Assembly (NCBI RefSeq): GCF_009925085.1
Contig: NZ_JAABNR010000007.1
Span: 1-64,000, forward strand
Reading direction: 5' to 3'
DNA: 64,000 nt
From: Stagnihabitans tardus
GTDB taxonomy: Bacteria > Pseudomonadota > Alphaproteobacteria > Rhodobacterales > Rhodobacteraceae
In this document: piece after piece, positions 1-10,163 of the stretch
Layout of the letters: the number at the start of each line of letters is the position of its first letter
Numbering within the stretch: the stretch's first letter is position 1
Program-made: the position numbers and the translations under genes
Notes under the pieces: model-generated
The model's input: the letters and a program-made list of their open reading frames with translations, nothing else
Database searches by the model: none
What the model was told of the DNA's origin: nothing

Positions 1-1096
1 ATTTCGGCGGCATATTCGCCTTTGCGCCCGGGTCGATAGTGGAACACGACACCCGGCGGGGCGCTGCCGCTCCAGCCCCGGTCGTCCCGAAGAACCGCCC
101 AGAGATATCCGGTCTTCGTTTTGCCTTTCCCGGGGTCCAGCACCGGGGCGGTGGTCTCATCGACGTAAAGACGCGTGCTGTCGGCCATCAGCCGCTTGGC
201 CATGTGATCGACCACCGGGGCGATCATCGCGCCTGTGCGCCCCATCCAGTCGGCCAGAACCGACCGGTCATCAGGCCACACCATGCCGCGCCATGACCAC
301 GGCCTGCCGGTTCAGCGGCATGTGCGGGGACATGCTTGGAGACGGCGATCTGGGCGAGGAGCGCCTCGGTCGGCCAGCTGCCCTCCAGCAAATGCGCCGG
401 GGCTTTGGCTTGCACCACGCCGGTCCTGCCTTTGGGGCAAGCATACTTCGGGCGGATCGTGACGATGACCTGATAGCGCGCCTGGGTCGACGAGGATCAG
501 CGAACAGTCCGGGTGCGAGCAAAAGCAATTGATCCGGGGGATCAATTGACTTGCGAAGCGGTTCGCCCGAGGAGGATCGAGCCGTTCGCTCCGGTCTTCG
601 CCGATCCGGACCATGTCGCCACATCCGCAGGGGCAGGCAATGCTGGCAGGCAGGGTCACCCGTTCCACCCGCGGGCCAAGCTGTCCGGCAAGGCGCACGA
701 CTTGCGCGGAGCACGCGCAGGGGCCGCCTCGGGATCTGTCGCGCGCGCCGCGATCTTCGCCTCGACGGTGGCAATTTGTGCCTGGGTCTCGGCGATAGCC
801 GTTTCCAGGTCTTCCAGCCCCAGTTCCAGCTGCGCCGAGTCCCGCTTCTCGGACTTCGGCCCGAACTTCGTGCGCCGGTAGTCCTGGACCTGGCTCTCCA
901 GCTTCTCGATCAGGACCTTCAACTCGGTGATGAAGGCGTCTTTCTCGGCAACTACCGCCTGCTCGTGCCGTCGCGCTGCACGCTCGACCAAGGCCTCGGA
1001 CCGAGCAGCTTCCAAAGCAGCCTGCTGGTCAGCAAAGGCCTTCACCACCTCGGGCGGCGGGTCAGGGAACTGGCTCAGATCTAGGCGCTGCGACAT
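1..1096 (-). pseudogene. tnpC: IS66 transposase TnpC, frameshifted and cut by the left edge
   Basis: The ATG at 1096 opens a leucine-zipper-like N-terminal region (LDLSQFPDPPPEVVKAF, then FITELKVLIEKLESQVQ) followed by the YRRTKFGPKSEK motif typical of IS66 transposases. Near 690 the reading shifts frame into the zinc-finger segment (CPCGCGDMVRIGEDRSERLD). Further shifts lead to VQAKAPAHLLEGSWPTEALL and then, near 60-200, to LYVDETTAPVLDPGKGKTKT, the start of the DDE catalytic core with its first aspartate. At least two frameshifts make it non-functional. The rest of the catalytic core lies outside the window. Confidence 0.85.
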
Positions 1097-1159
1097 GCGT
1101 TTTCCTACCCGATACAGGCAGGAAAGCCCAGTAAAACAAAGACAAAATTAGCCTCCTGA

Positions 1160-1553
1160 TCATCCTGCCGAAGTCGGAGGCAACACCCTCTGGGCGATCA
1201 CCCGCCGCCAGTCCAGACCTTCGAACAGAGCCTCGAACTGTGCCCGCGACACCCGCATCACCCCGTCCTGAACCTTCGTGCCCGGGCAAAGTTGCCCTGT
1301 TCGAGGACCTTGTAGATCAGCACCATCCCGGTCTTGCGCCATGGCCGCTCGGACCAGTGGCGCGTCCATGGCTCACCCAGACCAGGATCTTCAGTCTGTC
1401 GCATCGCTTCGAGCGAAAGACCACCGTCACCCCGGAATGTGGATCGAGCTTCAGCTCGCTCTCCACCATCAGCGCCAAGGCCTGATGGCCGCATCGGAAG
1501 TCCACCGGCTTCGTCGCGATCAGGACGGGCAGCCGTTGTCCCGCGACGATCAT
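1160..1553 (-). pseudogene. tnpB: IS66 accessory protein TnpB (Orf2), frameshifted
   Basis: From the ATG at 1553 the reading gives LIATKPVDFRCGHQALALM and ELKLDPHSGVTVVFRSKRCD, the conserved body of IS66 Orf2. The expected continuation then appears in other frames: MVLIYKVLEQGNF around 1290-1330, and DGVMRVSRAQFEALFEGLDW around 1200-1260, ending at 1160. Two frameshifts therefore separate the parts. The start overlaps the end of tnpA by the ATGA usual in this family. Confidence 0.85.
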
Positions 1554-1997
1554 GCCGCCCTGCGCAAGGCGCGCACCAAAGCGGTCACCCTTTCCACGGG
1601 GACGTCGCTCGGAACGCGCAGCACCAGGTCGCCACCAAATTCCAAGGTCAGGGTGCCGGATCCCATGTTCTCCTCCGGCCCGCTCCTCGGCATCTCTGCC
1701 TCGGGTTCGACCGATAGAGGCACAAACCCGATCTCGGCCGGGGGGCATCGAGCTCGGCGACAGCCCGATCAACAATTCTGCCGGGAGGGCCAGAATGCCG
1801 TCGCGAGCCTGTCGCCGCCAATCCGAAAGCTGATGCGCAACGACACCATGCCGACGCGCAACATCCACGACCCGAACCCCGGGCGCAAAGCTCTCCGCGA
1901 TAATCCGCGCCTTCAAAGCTTCCGGCCACCGCCGATTGCCCCGGCGCGGCTCAACGACCTCACATCGCCCCGCAAACCCGTCCCCACCATCCGCCAT
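1550..1997 (-). pseudogene. tnpA: IS66 TnpA (Orf1, helix-turn-helix), frameshifted
   Basis: The N-terminal half reads RRWPEALKARIIAESFAPG and VVDVARRHGVVAHQLSDWRR, the helix-turn-helix of IS66 TnpA. The C-terminal half is in another frame (GTLTLEFGGDLVLRVPSDV, then ERVTALVRALRRAA) and ends at the TGA at 1550-1552. A frameshift lies between about 1680 and 1800. The ATG at 1997 is a plausible start but upstream in-frame starts exist. Confidence 0.8.
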
Positions 1998-2166
1998 CCG
2001 AAAACCTCCCGTCGATCCCAGCAATCAGATCGCAGAGCGGCAGACCTTCAGAAACCCGCGAAATCAATGGGGTGCAGGCGGCGGAGACGCCCCACCGGGC
2101 AACGGGTTGCGCGATCCGCCAAGGCGTGCCGCAACGAAAAGGGCGCAAGGTCTCCCCGGCGCCCTA

Positions 2167-2220
2167 TTTCATTGGTCCATAAACATCCCACGGGGGTCCG
2201 GGGGTGTGAAACCCCCGGGG
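2167..2220 (-). repeat. Dispersed intergenic element copy plus GC hairpin after lpdA
   Basis: The first half (TTCATTGGTCCATAAACATC..) is a diverged copy of the element whose best copy is at 21404-21434. The second half, 2198-2218, is a hairpin with 7-bp arms CCGGGGG/CCCCCGG around TGTGAAA. It is the exact reverse complement of two hairpins at 18644 and 18679. It starts five bases past the lpdA stop, so it may end that operon, although no U-tract follows. Confidence 0.6.
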
Positions 2221-2224
2221 CCTG

Positions 2225-3613
2225 TCACGCGTGAATCGCGCCGTCGCCGCAGGCCAAGGCCGCCTCGCGCACGGCTTCCGAATAGGTCGGATGGGCATGG
2301 CAGGTCAGGGCCAGGTCCTGGGCCGAGGCGCCGAATTCCATCGCCACGCAGACCTCGTGGATCAGGTCGCCCGCGCCCGGGCCGATGATGTGGCAGCCCA
2401 GGATCCGGTCGGTCGCGGCATCGGCCAGGATCTTGACGAAGCCTTCGGCCTGGAAGACCGCCTTGGCGCGCGCATTGCCCATGAAGGGGAACTTGCCGGC
2501 CTTGTAGGCGCGGCCCGCCTCTTTCAGCGCCTCCTCCGTGAGGCCCACCGAGGCCACTTCGGGCGTCGTATAGATCACGCCGGGGATGACGCCGTAATTC
2601 ACATGACCATGTTTGCCGGCCAGGACCTCGGCCACCGCCATGCCCTCATCCTCGGCCTTGTGCGCGAGCATCGGGCCCGCCACCGCGTCACCAATCGCAT
2701 AGACGCCCGGGATATTGGTCGCCCAATGGGCATCGGTCTTGATCGTGCCGCGCGGGCCCATCTCGACGCCCAAGGCCTCGAGCCCGAGGCCGGCGGTATA
2801 GGGCTTGCGGCCGGTGGCCACCAGCACGACCTCGGAATTCAGCGTGGCCAAGCTGTCGTCCTTGCGGAGCTTGTAGGTCGTGACCGCACCCTCGGGGCCG
2901 GTCTCGACGCCCTGGACTGCCGCGCCCATGATGAACTTCAGCCCCTGCTTGGTCAGGATGCGCTGGAAGGTCTTTTGCACCTCGGCATCCATGCCGGGGG
3001 TGATGACGTCCAGATATTCCACCACGGTGACCGCAGCGCCGAGGCGCGCATAGACCGAGCCGAGCTCCAGCCCGATGACGCCCGCGCCGATCACGGTGAC
3101 GGAGGCGGGGATACGGGCCAGCTCCAGGGCGCCGGTCGAGGTGACGACGGTCTTCTCATCCACCGTCACGCCCGGCAGCGACGCGGGCTCCGACCCCGTG
3201 GCGATGACGATCTTCTTGGCCGTGTGGGTCTCTTCGCCGACCTTGACCTGGCCCGGAGCCGTGATCTGGCCCCAGCCTTTCAGCCAGGTGACCTTGTTCT
3301 TCTTGAAGAGGAACTCGATCCCCTTGGTGTTGCCGTTCACGACATCCTGCTTGTAGGCCAGCATCTTGACCCAATCGACCGTGGGCGCGCCGCCCATCAG
3401 GCCCATCTTCTCGAAGTTCTCGTGAACCTCGTGCAGGTGGTGAGTGGCGTTCAACAGCGCCTTTGAGGGGATGCAGCCCACGTTCAGGCAGGTGCCGCCA
3501 AGCGTCTCACGCCCCTCGACCACGGCGGTCTTCAGCCCGAGTTGGGCGCAGCGGATGGCGCAGACATAGCCGCCGGGGCCAGCGCCGATGATGATGACGT
3601 CGAAGTCGGACAT
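2225..3613 (-). CDS. lpdA: Dihydrolipoyl dehydrogenase (E3 of 2-oxoglutarate dehydrogenase)
   Basis: A 462-aa flavoprotein that reoxidises the dihydrolipoyl groups of the E2 subunit and passes electrons to NAD+ in the cytoplasm. Visible motifs are the N-terminal FAD-binding GAGPGGY (about residues 11-17), the redox-active disulfide CLNVGC (C42, C47), the NAD-binding [10 protein letters not shown] (about 176-185), the FAD-contacting [17 protein letters not shown], and the C-terminal HPTYSE pair (H441, E446). Length and motif spacing are normal. AAAGGAG lies 7 bases before the ATG. It is the last gene of the minus-strand odhA-odhB unit, about 2.3 kb downstream of odhB, so it most likely serves that complex. 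Confidence 0.97.
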   Translation of the reverse strand: MSDFDVIIIGAGPGGYVCAIRCAQLGLKTAVVEGRETLGGTCLNVGCIPSKALLNATHHLHEVHENFEKMGLMGGAPTVDWVKMLAYKQDVVNGNTKGIEFLFKKNKVTWLKGWGQITAPGQVKVGEETHTAKKIVIATGSEPASLPGVTVDEKTVVTSTGALELARIPASVTVIGAGVIGLELGSVYARLGAAVTVVEYLDVITPGMDAEVQKTFQRILTKQGLKFIMGAAVQGVETGPEGAVTTYKLRKDDSLATLNSEVVLVATGRKPYTAGLGLEALGVEMGPRGTIKTDAHWATNIPGVYAIGDAVAGPMLAHKAEDEGMAVAEVLAGKHGHVNYGVIPGVIYTTPEVASVGLTEEALKEAGRAYKAGKFPFMGNARAKAVFQAEGFVKILADAATDRILGCHIIGPGAGDLIHEVCVAMEFGASAQDLALTCHAHPTYSEAVREAALACGDGAIHA

Positions 3614-3691
3614 TGTGGTCTCCTTTGGTCAAGGCCGGGGGGCGCTGCCTCCCGCGTCACTTGTTGCTTGAACCAGTGGCGCAATCAAGCG

Positions 3692-3722
3692 ACGCACCCC
3701 GGGATGTTTTCGAACAGATGAA
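3692..3722. repeat. Copy of the dispersed intergenic element
   Basis: CACCCCGGGATGTTTTCGAA followed by CAGATGAAG is a diverged copy in the same orientation as that at 21404. It lies between the lpdA start and the end of the MAPEG gene, abutting the latter's stop codon. Confidence 0.5.
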
Positions 3723-3723
3723 G

Positions 3724-4119
3724 TCAGATGAGGGCTGCGATCAACATGGCATTCGTGGCGAAGAAGCCCGCCGACCAGATCAGCGAGCGGAGGGGCGCCC
3801 AGCCCAGGGCATAGGCCGGGACATAGGCCACGCGGGCGGCGAGGTAGGTCCAGGCGCAGGCAGCAGAGAAAGGGGTCGATTGGCCGCTTTGGACCGTGAC
3901 GAGGACGGCGATGGTGAAGAGGATCAGCCCCTCGAAATGGTTGTTCAGGGCGCGTTGCAGCCGGGCGGTGACCTTGGACAGGGCCCGGGGCGGCGGCGTG
4001 TCGCGCGGCGAGGTCGTGTAGGCCGGGGTCAGCTCCAGGTTCGCCGGCAAGGCGAAGAGCACGAACTGGATGGTTTGCCACAGCGCGGCAAGGGCCAGGG
4101 CGGTGAGTTCGGGTGTCAT
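3724..4119 (-). CDS. MAPEG-family membrane protein
   Basis: A 131-aa protein with four hydrophobic segments: LTALALAALWQTIQFVLFAL, the region after NNHFEGLILFTIAVLVTV, ACAWTYLAARVAYVPAYALG, and SLIWSAGFFATNAMLI. The NHFEGL and YLAARVAY..AY motifs are characteristic of the MAPEG family (membrane-associated eicosanoid and glutathione metabolism proteins). Bacterial members are usually uncharacterised inner-membrane proteins. I chose the ATG at 4119 because GGAAAG precedes it and because it overlaps the upstream stop as ATGA. Its substrate cannot be inferred. It is probably co-transcribed with the NTF2-like and sulfotransferase genes upstream. Confidence 0.85.
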   Translation of the reverse strand: MTPELTALALAALWQTIQFVLFALPANLELTPAYTTSPRDTPPPRALSKVTARLQRALNNHFEGLILFTIAVLVTVQSGQSTPFSAACAWTYLAARVAYVPAYALGWAPLRSLIWSAGFFATNAMLIAALI

Positions 4120-4478
4120 GGGCTTTCCTTCGCCATGGTGGGTGTGCCCTGGTGGAAACGCAGCTGCCAGCGTCCGGAGCTGCGGTCCCAAAGCGAGGCG
4201 CGGTTGGCCCATTCGAGTCCGTCTGGGCCGGTCAGCTCCGAGACATAGGTCACGAGGGCGATCGTGTCGGACATTTCCTTCACCTCAAGGTCGTGCAGTT
4301 GGGCGGTGAAGGGCCTGGCCGCGCTGGGGGCAAGGATCAGCTCCTCGCGCGTATAGCGCCGGCCCGAGCGTCCGAATTCGAAGAAATCGGCGGCCAGGGT
4401 CGCCTCCATCAGGGCGGGATCATGGCGGGTCTCGGCGCGCCAGAGCTGCCATTCCAGCAGGGGCAGGTCCCGGGTCAT
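4116..4478 (-). CDS. NTF2-like (SnoaL/DUF4440) fold protein
   Basis: A 120-aa cytoplasmic protein that looks like a DUF4440/NTF2-like single-domain protein: an N-terminal helix with LPLLEWQLWRAETRHDPALM, the LAADFFEFGRSGRRYTREEL segment, and a beta-rich C-terminal half ending WDRSSGRWQLRFHQGTPT. Proteins of this fold are small-molecule-binding or isomerase-like and their function cannot be read from sequence. Both ends overlap neighbours by ATGA (with the sulfotransferase at 4475-4478 and MAPEG at 4116-4119), so the three genes are translationally coupled. Confidence 0.75.
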   Translation of the reverse strand: MTRDLPLLEWQLWRAETRHDPALMEATLAADFFEFGRSGRRYTREELILAPSAARPFTAQLHDLEVKEMSDTIALVTYVSELTGPDGLEWANRASLWDRSSGRWQLRFHQGTPTMAKESP

Positions 4479-5311
4479 GGAGCCCCCAGGTCATGCGGAT
4501 CATATCCGAACCGCGCGTAGTCCTCGCCATAGACCTCGGCGATGCGGTTGCGCAATTCGCGGGAGGCGAGCAAATCGTCCTGCGCCCGACCTTGGGTGTT
4601 CTGATGGCCCATCGGGGGGATTTCGGAAAGGTTCAGCCTTTCGGCCACATCCCGGGCCAGGCGGTCAAGGTCTTCGACGCGGCCGATCACGCTGGGGGGC
4701 AGGATATCGGGGCGCAGGTTGCGGACCTGGGCGCGCCAATGGATGGCGGCGGGGGTCTGGTCCGCAGTCTCATGCAGGATCTCGACATAGTCGAGGAACT
4801 TCGCCAGGCCGCGTTCGGTGCCGGGGTCCCTGTCCCAGTCGAAGCCGGTTTCGGCATTGATCCGCAGGCGGACGGGCAGGAACTGCTCGCTCCCCGTGGC
4901 GCCCGATTTGCAGAGATAGCGAAAGCTGGACAGGGCGCGGGTCGCGGGGTGGCGGACGGTGACGATCCGGCAGGCCGTTTGCAGATGTGCAAGGCCCGAG
5001 CGCAGTTGCAGCGCGGGGCGGAAGATATCGGCCTGGACCGTGTGATGGGCGACCGAGTTCTCGTTCAGCATGGCCTCGCGCGAGAGGGGGGCGGTCAGGC
5101 GCGCGCCGAACTCGACCTCGAAGAGCCAGGAGAGGACCGAGGTCGTGCCGGTCTTGCCGTTGCGGCAAAAGCTCCAGCGCAGCGAGGGCGGCAGGATATG
5201 CCGCTGCAACAGGGCCTCTGCCTCACGCTCGGGCAGGCCGGACAGCCTTTGGGCCATCGCACGGGCTTCGTGCGGCGGCAGGGGGCTTTCGGTGAAGAGG
5301 CGCGAGGGCAT
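4475..5311 (-). CDS. Sulfotransferase family 2-like protein
   Basis: A 278-aa protein with sulfotransferase signatures: FCRNGKTGTTSVLSWLF (about residues 48-64), a 5'-phosphosulfate-binding loop of the KxGTT type, and IVTVRHPATRALSSFRYL, the 3'-phosphate-binding arginine/serine strand. The middle contains a probable substrate region with RHILPPSLRW and ENSVAHH. Members transfer sulfate from PAPS to carbohydrate acceptors, often surface polysaccharide. The acceptor here is unknown. It is the first of three sulfotransferase-type genes interleaved with TCA genes. Its stop overlaps the next start by ATGA. Confidence 0.75.
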   Translation of the reverse strand: MPSRLFTESPLPPHEARAMAQRLSGLPEREAEALLQRHILPPSLRWSFCRNGKTGTTSVLSWLFEVEFGARLTAPLSREAMLNENSVAHHTVQADIFRPALQLRSGLAHLQTACRIVTVRHPATRALSSFRYLCKSGATGSEQFLPVRLRINAETGFDWDRDPGTERGLAKFLDYVEILHETADQTPAAIHWRAQVRNLRPDILPPSVIGRVEDLDRLARDVAERLNLSEIPPMGHQNTQGRAQDDLLASRELRNRIAEVYGEDYARFGYDPHDLGAP

Positions 5312-5414
5312 GGGGGTCCTGGGGGTGGGAAGACGGAAGGGCGGCTTCAGCTTCGCAGGGCGGCTTTGGATGGAGGGACGGCGAGGGGGCTTCGGGGGGC
5401 GGTCGGTTCGGGGG

Positions 5415-5966
5415 TCATGACCTTATCTCGATTGGCGTGCCATCGGGCACGCGGGACCAGATATCCTGCATTTGTGCATTGGTAACCGCGATGCAGCCAT
5501 CGGTCCAATCCCAGATCAGGTGCAAGGCGCTCAATGCGCCCCAACCATTGGGAAGGCCATGGATCATGATATCTCCGCCCGGGTCGCGCCCCTCGACCTT
5601 GGCTTGCGCCAGGTCTTCGGGGCGGGGGTAGGAAATGTGCAAGCTCAGATGCGCGATCGACTCGGGGTTGCGCCAGTCGATGACATAATGGCCTTCGGGC
5701 GTGCGTTCGTCCCCCCGGGTGGTCTTGGGGCCCGCATCGCCACGGGCGCCAAGAGAAACCTCGTATTGCGCGAGGACCTGATCGCCGCGCATCAAGGTCA
5801 GAAGCCTGGACGATTTTTCGACGAGAACCCGGTCAGCCTGCGCCTCGGTCGGGGCCATCGGAGGGGGCGTGCCGTGCCAGAGCCGCGCCGCGACCTTGGT
5901 ATAGGCCAAGGTCGCGGCGGCCAGGCAAAGACCCGTTGCAGCCGCAATCGGAACGGCACGCCGCAT
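5415..5966 (-). CDS. L,D-transpeptidase-family (YkuD domain) exported protein
   Basis: A 183-aa protein with an uncleaved or signal-anchor hydrophobic N-terminus (AAATGLCLAAATLAY) followed by a YkuD domain. The catalytic signature is present as IMIHGLPNG (H136) and TDGCIAVTN (C158). The enzyme would act in the periplasm, cross-linking peptidoglycan or attaching proteins to it. Domain architecture is close to the YafK-like group rather than to the large LdtD type. It starts only 3 bases after the odhB stop, so it is probably read from the TCA operon even though the function is unrelated. Confidence 0.85.
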   Translation of the reverse strand: MRRAVPIAAATGLCLAAATLAYTKVAARLWHGTPPPMAPTEAQADRVLVEKSSRLLTLMRGDQVLAQYEVSLGARGDAGPKTTRGDERTPEGHYVIDWRNPESIAHLSLHISYPRPEDLAQAKVEGRDPGGDIMIHGLPNGWGALSALHLIWDWTDGCIAVTNAQMQDIWSRVPDGTPIEIRS

Positions 5967-5969
5967 CGG

Positions 5970-7157
5970 TCAGAGATCCATCAACAGCCGACGCGGATCC
6001 TCCAGCGCCTCTTTCACCCGGACCAGGAAGGTGACCGCGCCCTTGCCGTCGACGATGCGGTGATCGTAGCTCAGCGCCAGGTACATCATCGGGCGGATCA
6101 CGATCTGGCCGCCGACCACCACCGGGCGGTCCTGGATCTTGTGCATGCCAAGGATGCCCGACTGCGGGGGGTTCAGGATCGGCGAGGACATCAGCGAGCC
6201 GTAAACCCCGCCGTTCGAGATGGTGAAGCTGCCGCCCTGCATCTCGGCCATGGTCAGCTTGCCGTCGCGGGCGCGCAGGCCCAGTTCGGCGATCTTCTTC
6301 TCGATGGCGGCAAAGCCCATCTGGTCGGCATCGCGCAGCACCGGAACCACGAGGCCCGAGGGCGTGCCCACGGCAACCCCCATGTGGACGTAGTTCTTGT
6401 AGACCACGTCCTGGCCGTCGATCTCGGCATTGACCTCGGGGATTTCCTTCAGCGCATGGATGCAGGCCTTCACGAAGAAGGACATGAAGCCGAGCTTCAC
6501 GCCGTGCTTCTTCTCGAACTGGTCCTTGTAGGTGTTGCGCAGCTCCATGATGCCCGACATGTCGACCTCGTTATAGGTCGTGAGCATCGCGGCGGTGTTC
6601 TGGGCATCCTTCAGCCGCTTGGCGATGGTGGCGCGCAGGCGGGTCATCTTGACGCGCTCTTCGCGGGCGGCGTCGCTGGCGGGGATCGGCGCCCGCGGAA
6701 TGGCGGCGGGCGCGGGGGCAGGGGCCGAGACCACGGCGGCCGGCACGTCCTCCTTCATGATCCGCCCGTCGCGGCCCGAGCCCTGGACCTGGTCGCGGGT
6801 CAGACCCGCCTCGGCCATGGCCTTTTTCGCGGCCGGGGCGTCTTCGACATCCTTGGCCGCCACGGGGGCAGGGGCAGGGGCAGGGGCCGCCACGGGGGCG
6901 GCAACCGGGGCCGCAGCCGAAGCCCCCTCGGTCACGATGGCCAGCCGGGCATTGGCGGCCACGGTCGCGCCTTCGGGCGCCAGGATTTCCGCCAGCACGC
7001 CCGAGACCGGCGAGGGCACTTCGACCGAGACCTTGTCGGTCTCAAGCTCGCAGAGCATCTCGTCCTGTTTCACCACATCGCCCGGCTTCTTGAACCAGGT
7101 CGACACCGTCGCCTCGGTCACGCTTTCGCCAAGGGCGGGCACCATCACATCGGTCAT
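5970..7157 (-). CDS. odhB: 2-oxoglutarate dehydrogenase E2, dihydrolipoyl succinyltransferase
   Basis: A 395-aa E2 subunit that transfers the succinyl group to CoA. Domains in order: lipoyl domain with [11 protein letters not shown] (lipoyl-lysine K42); an Ala/Pro-rich hinge (about 78-103); a peripheral subunit-binding domain with [20 protein letters not shown] (about 117-136); a second Ala/Pro linker; and the acyltransferase core ending [12 protein letters not shown], with catalytic H366 and D370. One lipoyl domain and the length fit succinyltransferase rather than pyruvate E2. It follows odhA by 11 bases and the L,D-transpeptidase gene follows it by 3. Confidence 0.97.
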   Translation of the reverse strand: MTDVMVPALGESVTEATVSTWFKKPGDVVKQDEMLCELETDKVSVEVPSPVSGVLAEILAPEGATVAANARLAIVTEGASAAAPVAAPVAAPAPAPAPVAAKDVEDAPAAKKAMAEAGLTRDQVQGSGRDGRIMKEDVPAAVVSAPAPAPAAIPRAPIPASDAAREERVKMTRLRATIAKRLKDAQNTAAMLTTYNEVDMSGIMELRNTYKDQFEKKHGVKLGFMSFFVKACIHALKEIPEVNAEIDGQDVVYKNYVHMGVAVGTPSGLVVPVLRDADQMGFAAIEKKIAELGLRARDGKLTMAEMQGGSFTISNGGVYGSLMSSPILNPPQSGILGMHKIQDRPVVVGGQIVIRPMMYLALSYDHRIVDGKGAVTFLVRVKEALEDPRRLLMDL

Positions 7158-7168
7158 GTCTCTTCCTC

Positions 7169-10114
7169 TCAGGCCAGCGCGTCGTTCACGAGCGCGGTTT
7201 GTTGGGCTTTGTGCTTGGAGGCCAGGCCCGTGGCGGGCGAGGCGGATGCGACGCGTCCGGCGTATCGGGCGCGGCTGTTCTTGGCGCCGATCTTGGTCAG
7301 GATCGCCTCAAGCTCGGGCTCGATGAAGGACCAGGCGCCCTGGTTCTTGGGCTCTTCCTGGGCCCAGACCCATTCGGCGCCCTTGAAGCGCGAAAGCTCC
7401 GCCGTCAGCGATTTGGTCGGCACGGGGTAGAGCTGTTCGATGCGCAGAAGATAGGTGTCATCCTGGCCCCGCGCGTCGCGTTCGGCCAGAAGGTCGTAAT
7501 AGACCTTGCCCGAACACAGCACGACCTTGCGGATCTGGTCATCGGCCTTCAGCTTCAAGGCCGAATGGCCCTTTTGCGCATCGTCCCACAGCACGCGGTG
7601 GAAGGTCGAGCCGTCGATGAAATCGGCGGTGTCGCTGACGGCCATCGGGTGACGCAGCAGGCTTTTCGGCGTCATCAGGATCAGGGGCTTGCGGAAGTCG
7701 CGGTGAATCTGGCGGCGCAGGATGTGGAAATAGTTGGCGGGCGTCGAGCAATTCGCCACGATCCAGTTCTCTTCCGCCGAGAGTTGCAGGAAGCGTTCCA
7801 GACGGGCGGAGGAGTGCTCCGGCCCCTGACCCTCGAACCCGTGGGGCAGAAGGACCACAAGGCCCGACATCCGCAGCCATTTCGATTCGCCCGAGTTCAC
7901 GAACTGGTCGAACATGATCTGCGCGCCATTGGCGAAGTCGCCGAACTGCGCCTCCCACAGGGTCAACCCGTTGGGCTCGGCCAGGGAATAGCCGTATTCG
8001 AAGCCCAGGACCGCATATTCCGACAGCATCGAGTCGATGACCTCATACCGCGCCTGGCCCGGGCGGATGTGGTTCAAGGGATAGTGCCGCTCTTCCGTGG
8101 TCTGGTCGATCCAGCCGGAATGGCGCTGCGAGAAGGTGCCGCGCGTGCAGTCCTGACCGGCCAGACGCACCGGGAAGCCTTCGACTTGCAGCGTGCCGAA
8201 GGCCAGGGCCTCGGCGGTCGCCCAGTCGAAACCGGTGCCCTTGGCGAACATCTCTTTCTTTGCCTCAAGCTGGCGGGCGACCGTCTTGTGGAGGTCAAAA
8301 CCCTCGGGCACGCGGGTCAGGCCGGCACCCACCTCGGCGAAGGTTTCAGGCTTTACCCAGGTCTCGCCGCGCTGGTAATTCTCCAGGTCCTTCGGAGCCA
8401 TGTTCTTCCAGCGCCCATCCAGCCAGTCGGCCTTGTTGGGCTTGTAATTCTTGCCGGCCTCGAACTCTTCGTTCAGGCGGGCCTGGAAGGCGGCCTTCAT
8501 ATCCTCGATCTCGCCCTCGGGGATCAGGCCGTCTTTCACCAGGCGTTCCGCGTAAAGCTGCAAGGTAGTCTTCTGCTTGCGGATCTTGTTGTACATGGCC
8601 GGGTTGGTGAACATCGGCTCGTCGCCTTCGTTGTGACCGAAGCGGCGGTAGCAGAAGATGTCCAGGACCACGTCCTTGTGGAACTTCTGGCGGAATTCGG
8701 TGGCGACTTTCGCCGCGTGAACCACGGCCTCCGGGTCATCGCCGTTGACGTGGAAGATCGGCGCCTCGACCATCAGGGCGATATCGGTCGGATAGGGCGA
8801 GGTGCGCGAGAAATGCGGCGCGGTCGTGAAGCCGATCTGGTTGTTCACGATGATATGGATGCAGCCGCCCGAACGGTGCCCCTTGATGCCCGACAGCTGC
8901 AGACACTCCGCCACGACACCTTGACCGGCAAAGGCCGCATCGCCGTGCAGGAGGATCGGCAGGACCGAGATGCGGTCGGCGTCGTTCAGTTGATCCTGTT
9001 TCGCCCGTGCCTTGCCCAGGACCACCGGGTTCACCGCCTCGAGGTGGGAGGGGTTGGCGGTCAAGGAGAGGTGAACCGTATTGCCGTCGAAGCTGCGGTC
9101 CGAGGAGGCGCCGAGGTGGTATTTCACGTCGCCCGAGCCATCCACATCCTCGGGCTTGTAGCTGCCGCCCTGGAATTCGTGGAAGATCGCCTTGAAGGGC
9201 TTTTGCATCACGTTGGCCAGAACATTCAACCGGCCCCGGTGCGGCATGCCGATGACGATCTCCTTGACGCCCAGGTTGCCGCCGCGCTTGATGATCTGCT
9301 CCATCGCGGGGATCAGCGCCTCGCCGCCATCAAGGCCGAAGCGCTTGGTGCCCATGTACTTGACATGGAGGAACTTTTCATAGCCCTCGGCCTCGACGAG
9401 CTTGTTCAGGATCGCCTTGCGGCCCTCGCGGGTGAAGGCGATCTCCTTGCCGTAACCCTCGATCCGTTCCTTCAGCCAGCCCGCCTGTTCGGGGTCGGAG
9501 ATATGCATGTATTGCAGGGCAAAGGTGCCGCAATAGGTGCGTTTGACGATCTCGACGATCTGGCGCATCGAGGCCATTTCGAGGCCAAGCACCATGTCGA
9601 GGAAGATCGGCCGGTCCATGTCGGCCTCGGTGAAGCCATAGGAAACCGGGTCAAGCTCGGGGTGGTTGCCGCGGTCGGTCATGCCCAGGGGATCGAGGTC
9701 GGCAGCCAGGTGGCCCCGGATGCGATAGGCGCGGATCAGCATGATGGCGCGGACCGAGTCCAGCACGGCGCGGCGGATCTGCGCCTCGGTCAGGGCCACG
9801 CCCTTCTCGGCGGCCTTCTCAGTGATCTTCTTGCCCCCGGCCTTGACCTCGGCTGGCCATTCGCCGGTCATCGCGGCGGTCAGGTCATCGTTGGGCTGCG
9901 GCGGCCAGTCGGTGCGCGCCCAGGACGGCCCCGCCGCCTGACGCTTTTGTTCCAGCGAGTCATCGCCCAGAAGCCGGAAGAATTCTGCCCATTGCGCATC
10001 GACCGAGGTCGGGTCATTGGCATATTTCGCGGCCAGCGCGTCGACGTAATCGCCATTCGCCCCTTGCAGGAAGGACGAGGCGTGGAGGGCTTTGTTCGGG
10101 GTTTGGTCGGTCAT
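7169..10114 (-). CDS. odhA: 2-oxoglutarate dehydrogenase E1 component
   Basis: A 981-aa thiamine-diphosphate-dependent decarboxylase that converts 2-oxoglutarate to the succinyl-lipoyl intermediate on OdhB. Recognisable parts are the short N-terminal segment seen in 2-oxoglutarate but not pyruvate E1 ([20 protein letters not shown]), the central TPP region with [14 protein letters not shown] and [17 protein letters not shown], and [15 protein letters not shown], then the transketolase-like C-terminal half ([33 protein letters not shown]). Length is typical. A degenerate copy of its first codons is found at 12277-12465, which bears on how the operon was assembled. Confidence 0.97.
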   Translation of the reverse strand: MTDQTPNKALHASSFLQGANGDYVDALAAKYANDPTSVDAQWAEFFRLLGDDSLEQKRQAAGPSWARTDWPPQPNDDLTAAMTGEWPAEVKAGGKKITEKAAEKGVALTEAQIRRAVLDSVRAIMLIRAYRIRGHLAADLDPLGMTDRGNHPELDPVSYGFTEADMDRPIFLDMVLGLEMASMRQIVEIVKRTYCGTFALQYMHISDPEQAGWLKERIEGYGKEIAFTREGRKAILNKLVEAEGYEKFLHVKYMGTKRFGLDGGEALIPAMEQIIKRGGNLGVKEIVIGMPHRGRLNVLANVMQKPFKAIFHEFQGGSYKPEDVDGSGDVKYHLGASSDRSFDGNTVHLSLTANPSHLEAVNPVVLGKARAKQDQLNDADRISVLPILLHGDAAFAGQGVVAECLQLSGIKGHRSGGCIHIIVNNQIGFTTAPHFSRTSPYPTDIALMVEAPIFHVNGDDPEAVVHAAKVATEFRQKFHKDVVLDIFCYRRFGHNEGDEPMFTNPAMYNKIRKQKTTLQLYAERLVKDGLIPEGEIEDMKAAFQARLNEEFEAGKNYKPNKADWLDGRWKNMAPKDLENYQRGETWVKPETFAEVGAGLTRVPEGFDLHKTVARQLEAKKEMFAKGTGFDWATAEALAFGTLQVEGFPVRLAGQDCTRGTFSQRHSGWIDQTTEERHYPLNHIRPGQARYEVIDSMLSEYAVLGFEYGYSLAEPNGLTLWEAQFGDFANGAQIMFDQFVNSGESKWLRMSGLVVLLPHGFEGQGPEHSSARLERFLQLSAEENWIVANCSTPANYFHILRRQIHRDFRKPLILMTPKSLLRHPMAVSDTADFIDGSTFHRVLWDDAQKGHSALKLKADDQIRKVVLCSGKVYYDLLAERDARGQDDTYLLRIEQLYPVPTKSLTAELSRFKGAEWVWAQEEPKNQGAWSFIEPELEAILTKIGAKNSRARYAGRVASASPATGLASKHKAQQTALVNDALA

Positions 10115-10163
10115 GGCTCAAGCCTTCGGAGTGTGATGGCGGCGCTGGGGCCGCGAAGATGGG

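Larger units (their letters stand above)
1..2030 (-). mobile_element. Degenerate IS66-family insertion sequence, left part outside the window
   Basis: Three genes in the canonical IS66 order tnpA-tnpB-tnpC read on the minus strand from about 2000 to the left edge. Each has to be pieced together from two or three reading frames, so none can make an intact product. The tnpA stop and tnpB start still overlap as ATGA (1550-1553), the coupling typical of the family. I could not identify terminal inverted repeats with confidence, so the right boundary near 2030 is approximate and the left boundary lies beyond base 1. Confidence 0.85.

Noticed and set aside
2231-3466. A 411-codon plus-strand frame opposite lpdA
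   Set aside because: Complement of a strong gene with Arg/Gly/His/Asp bias and no motif; shadow frame.
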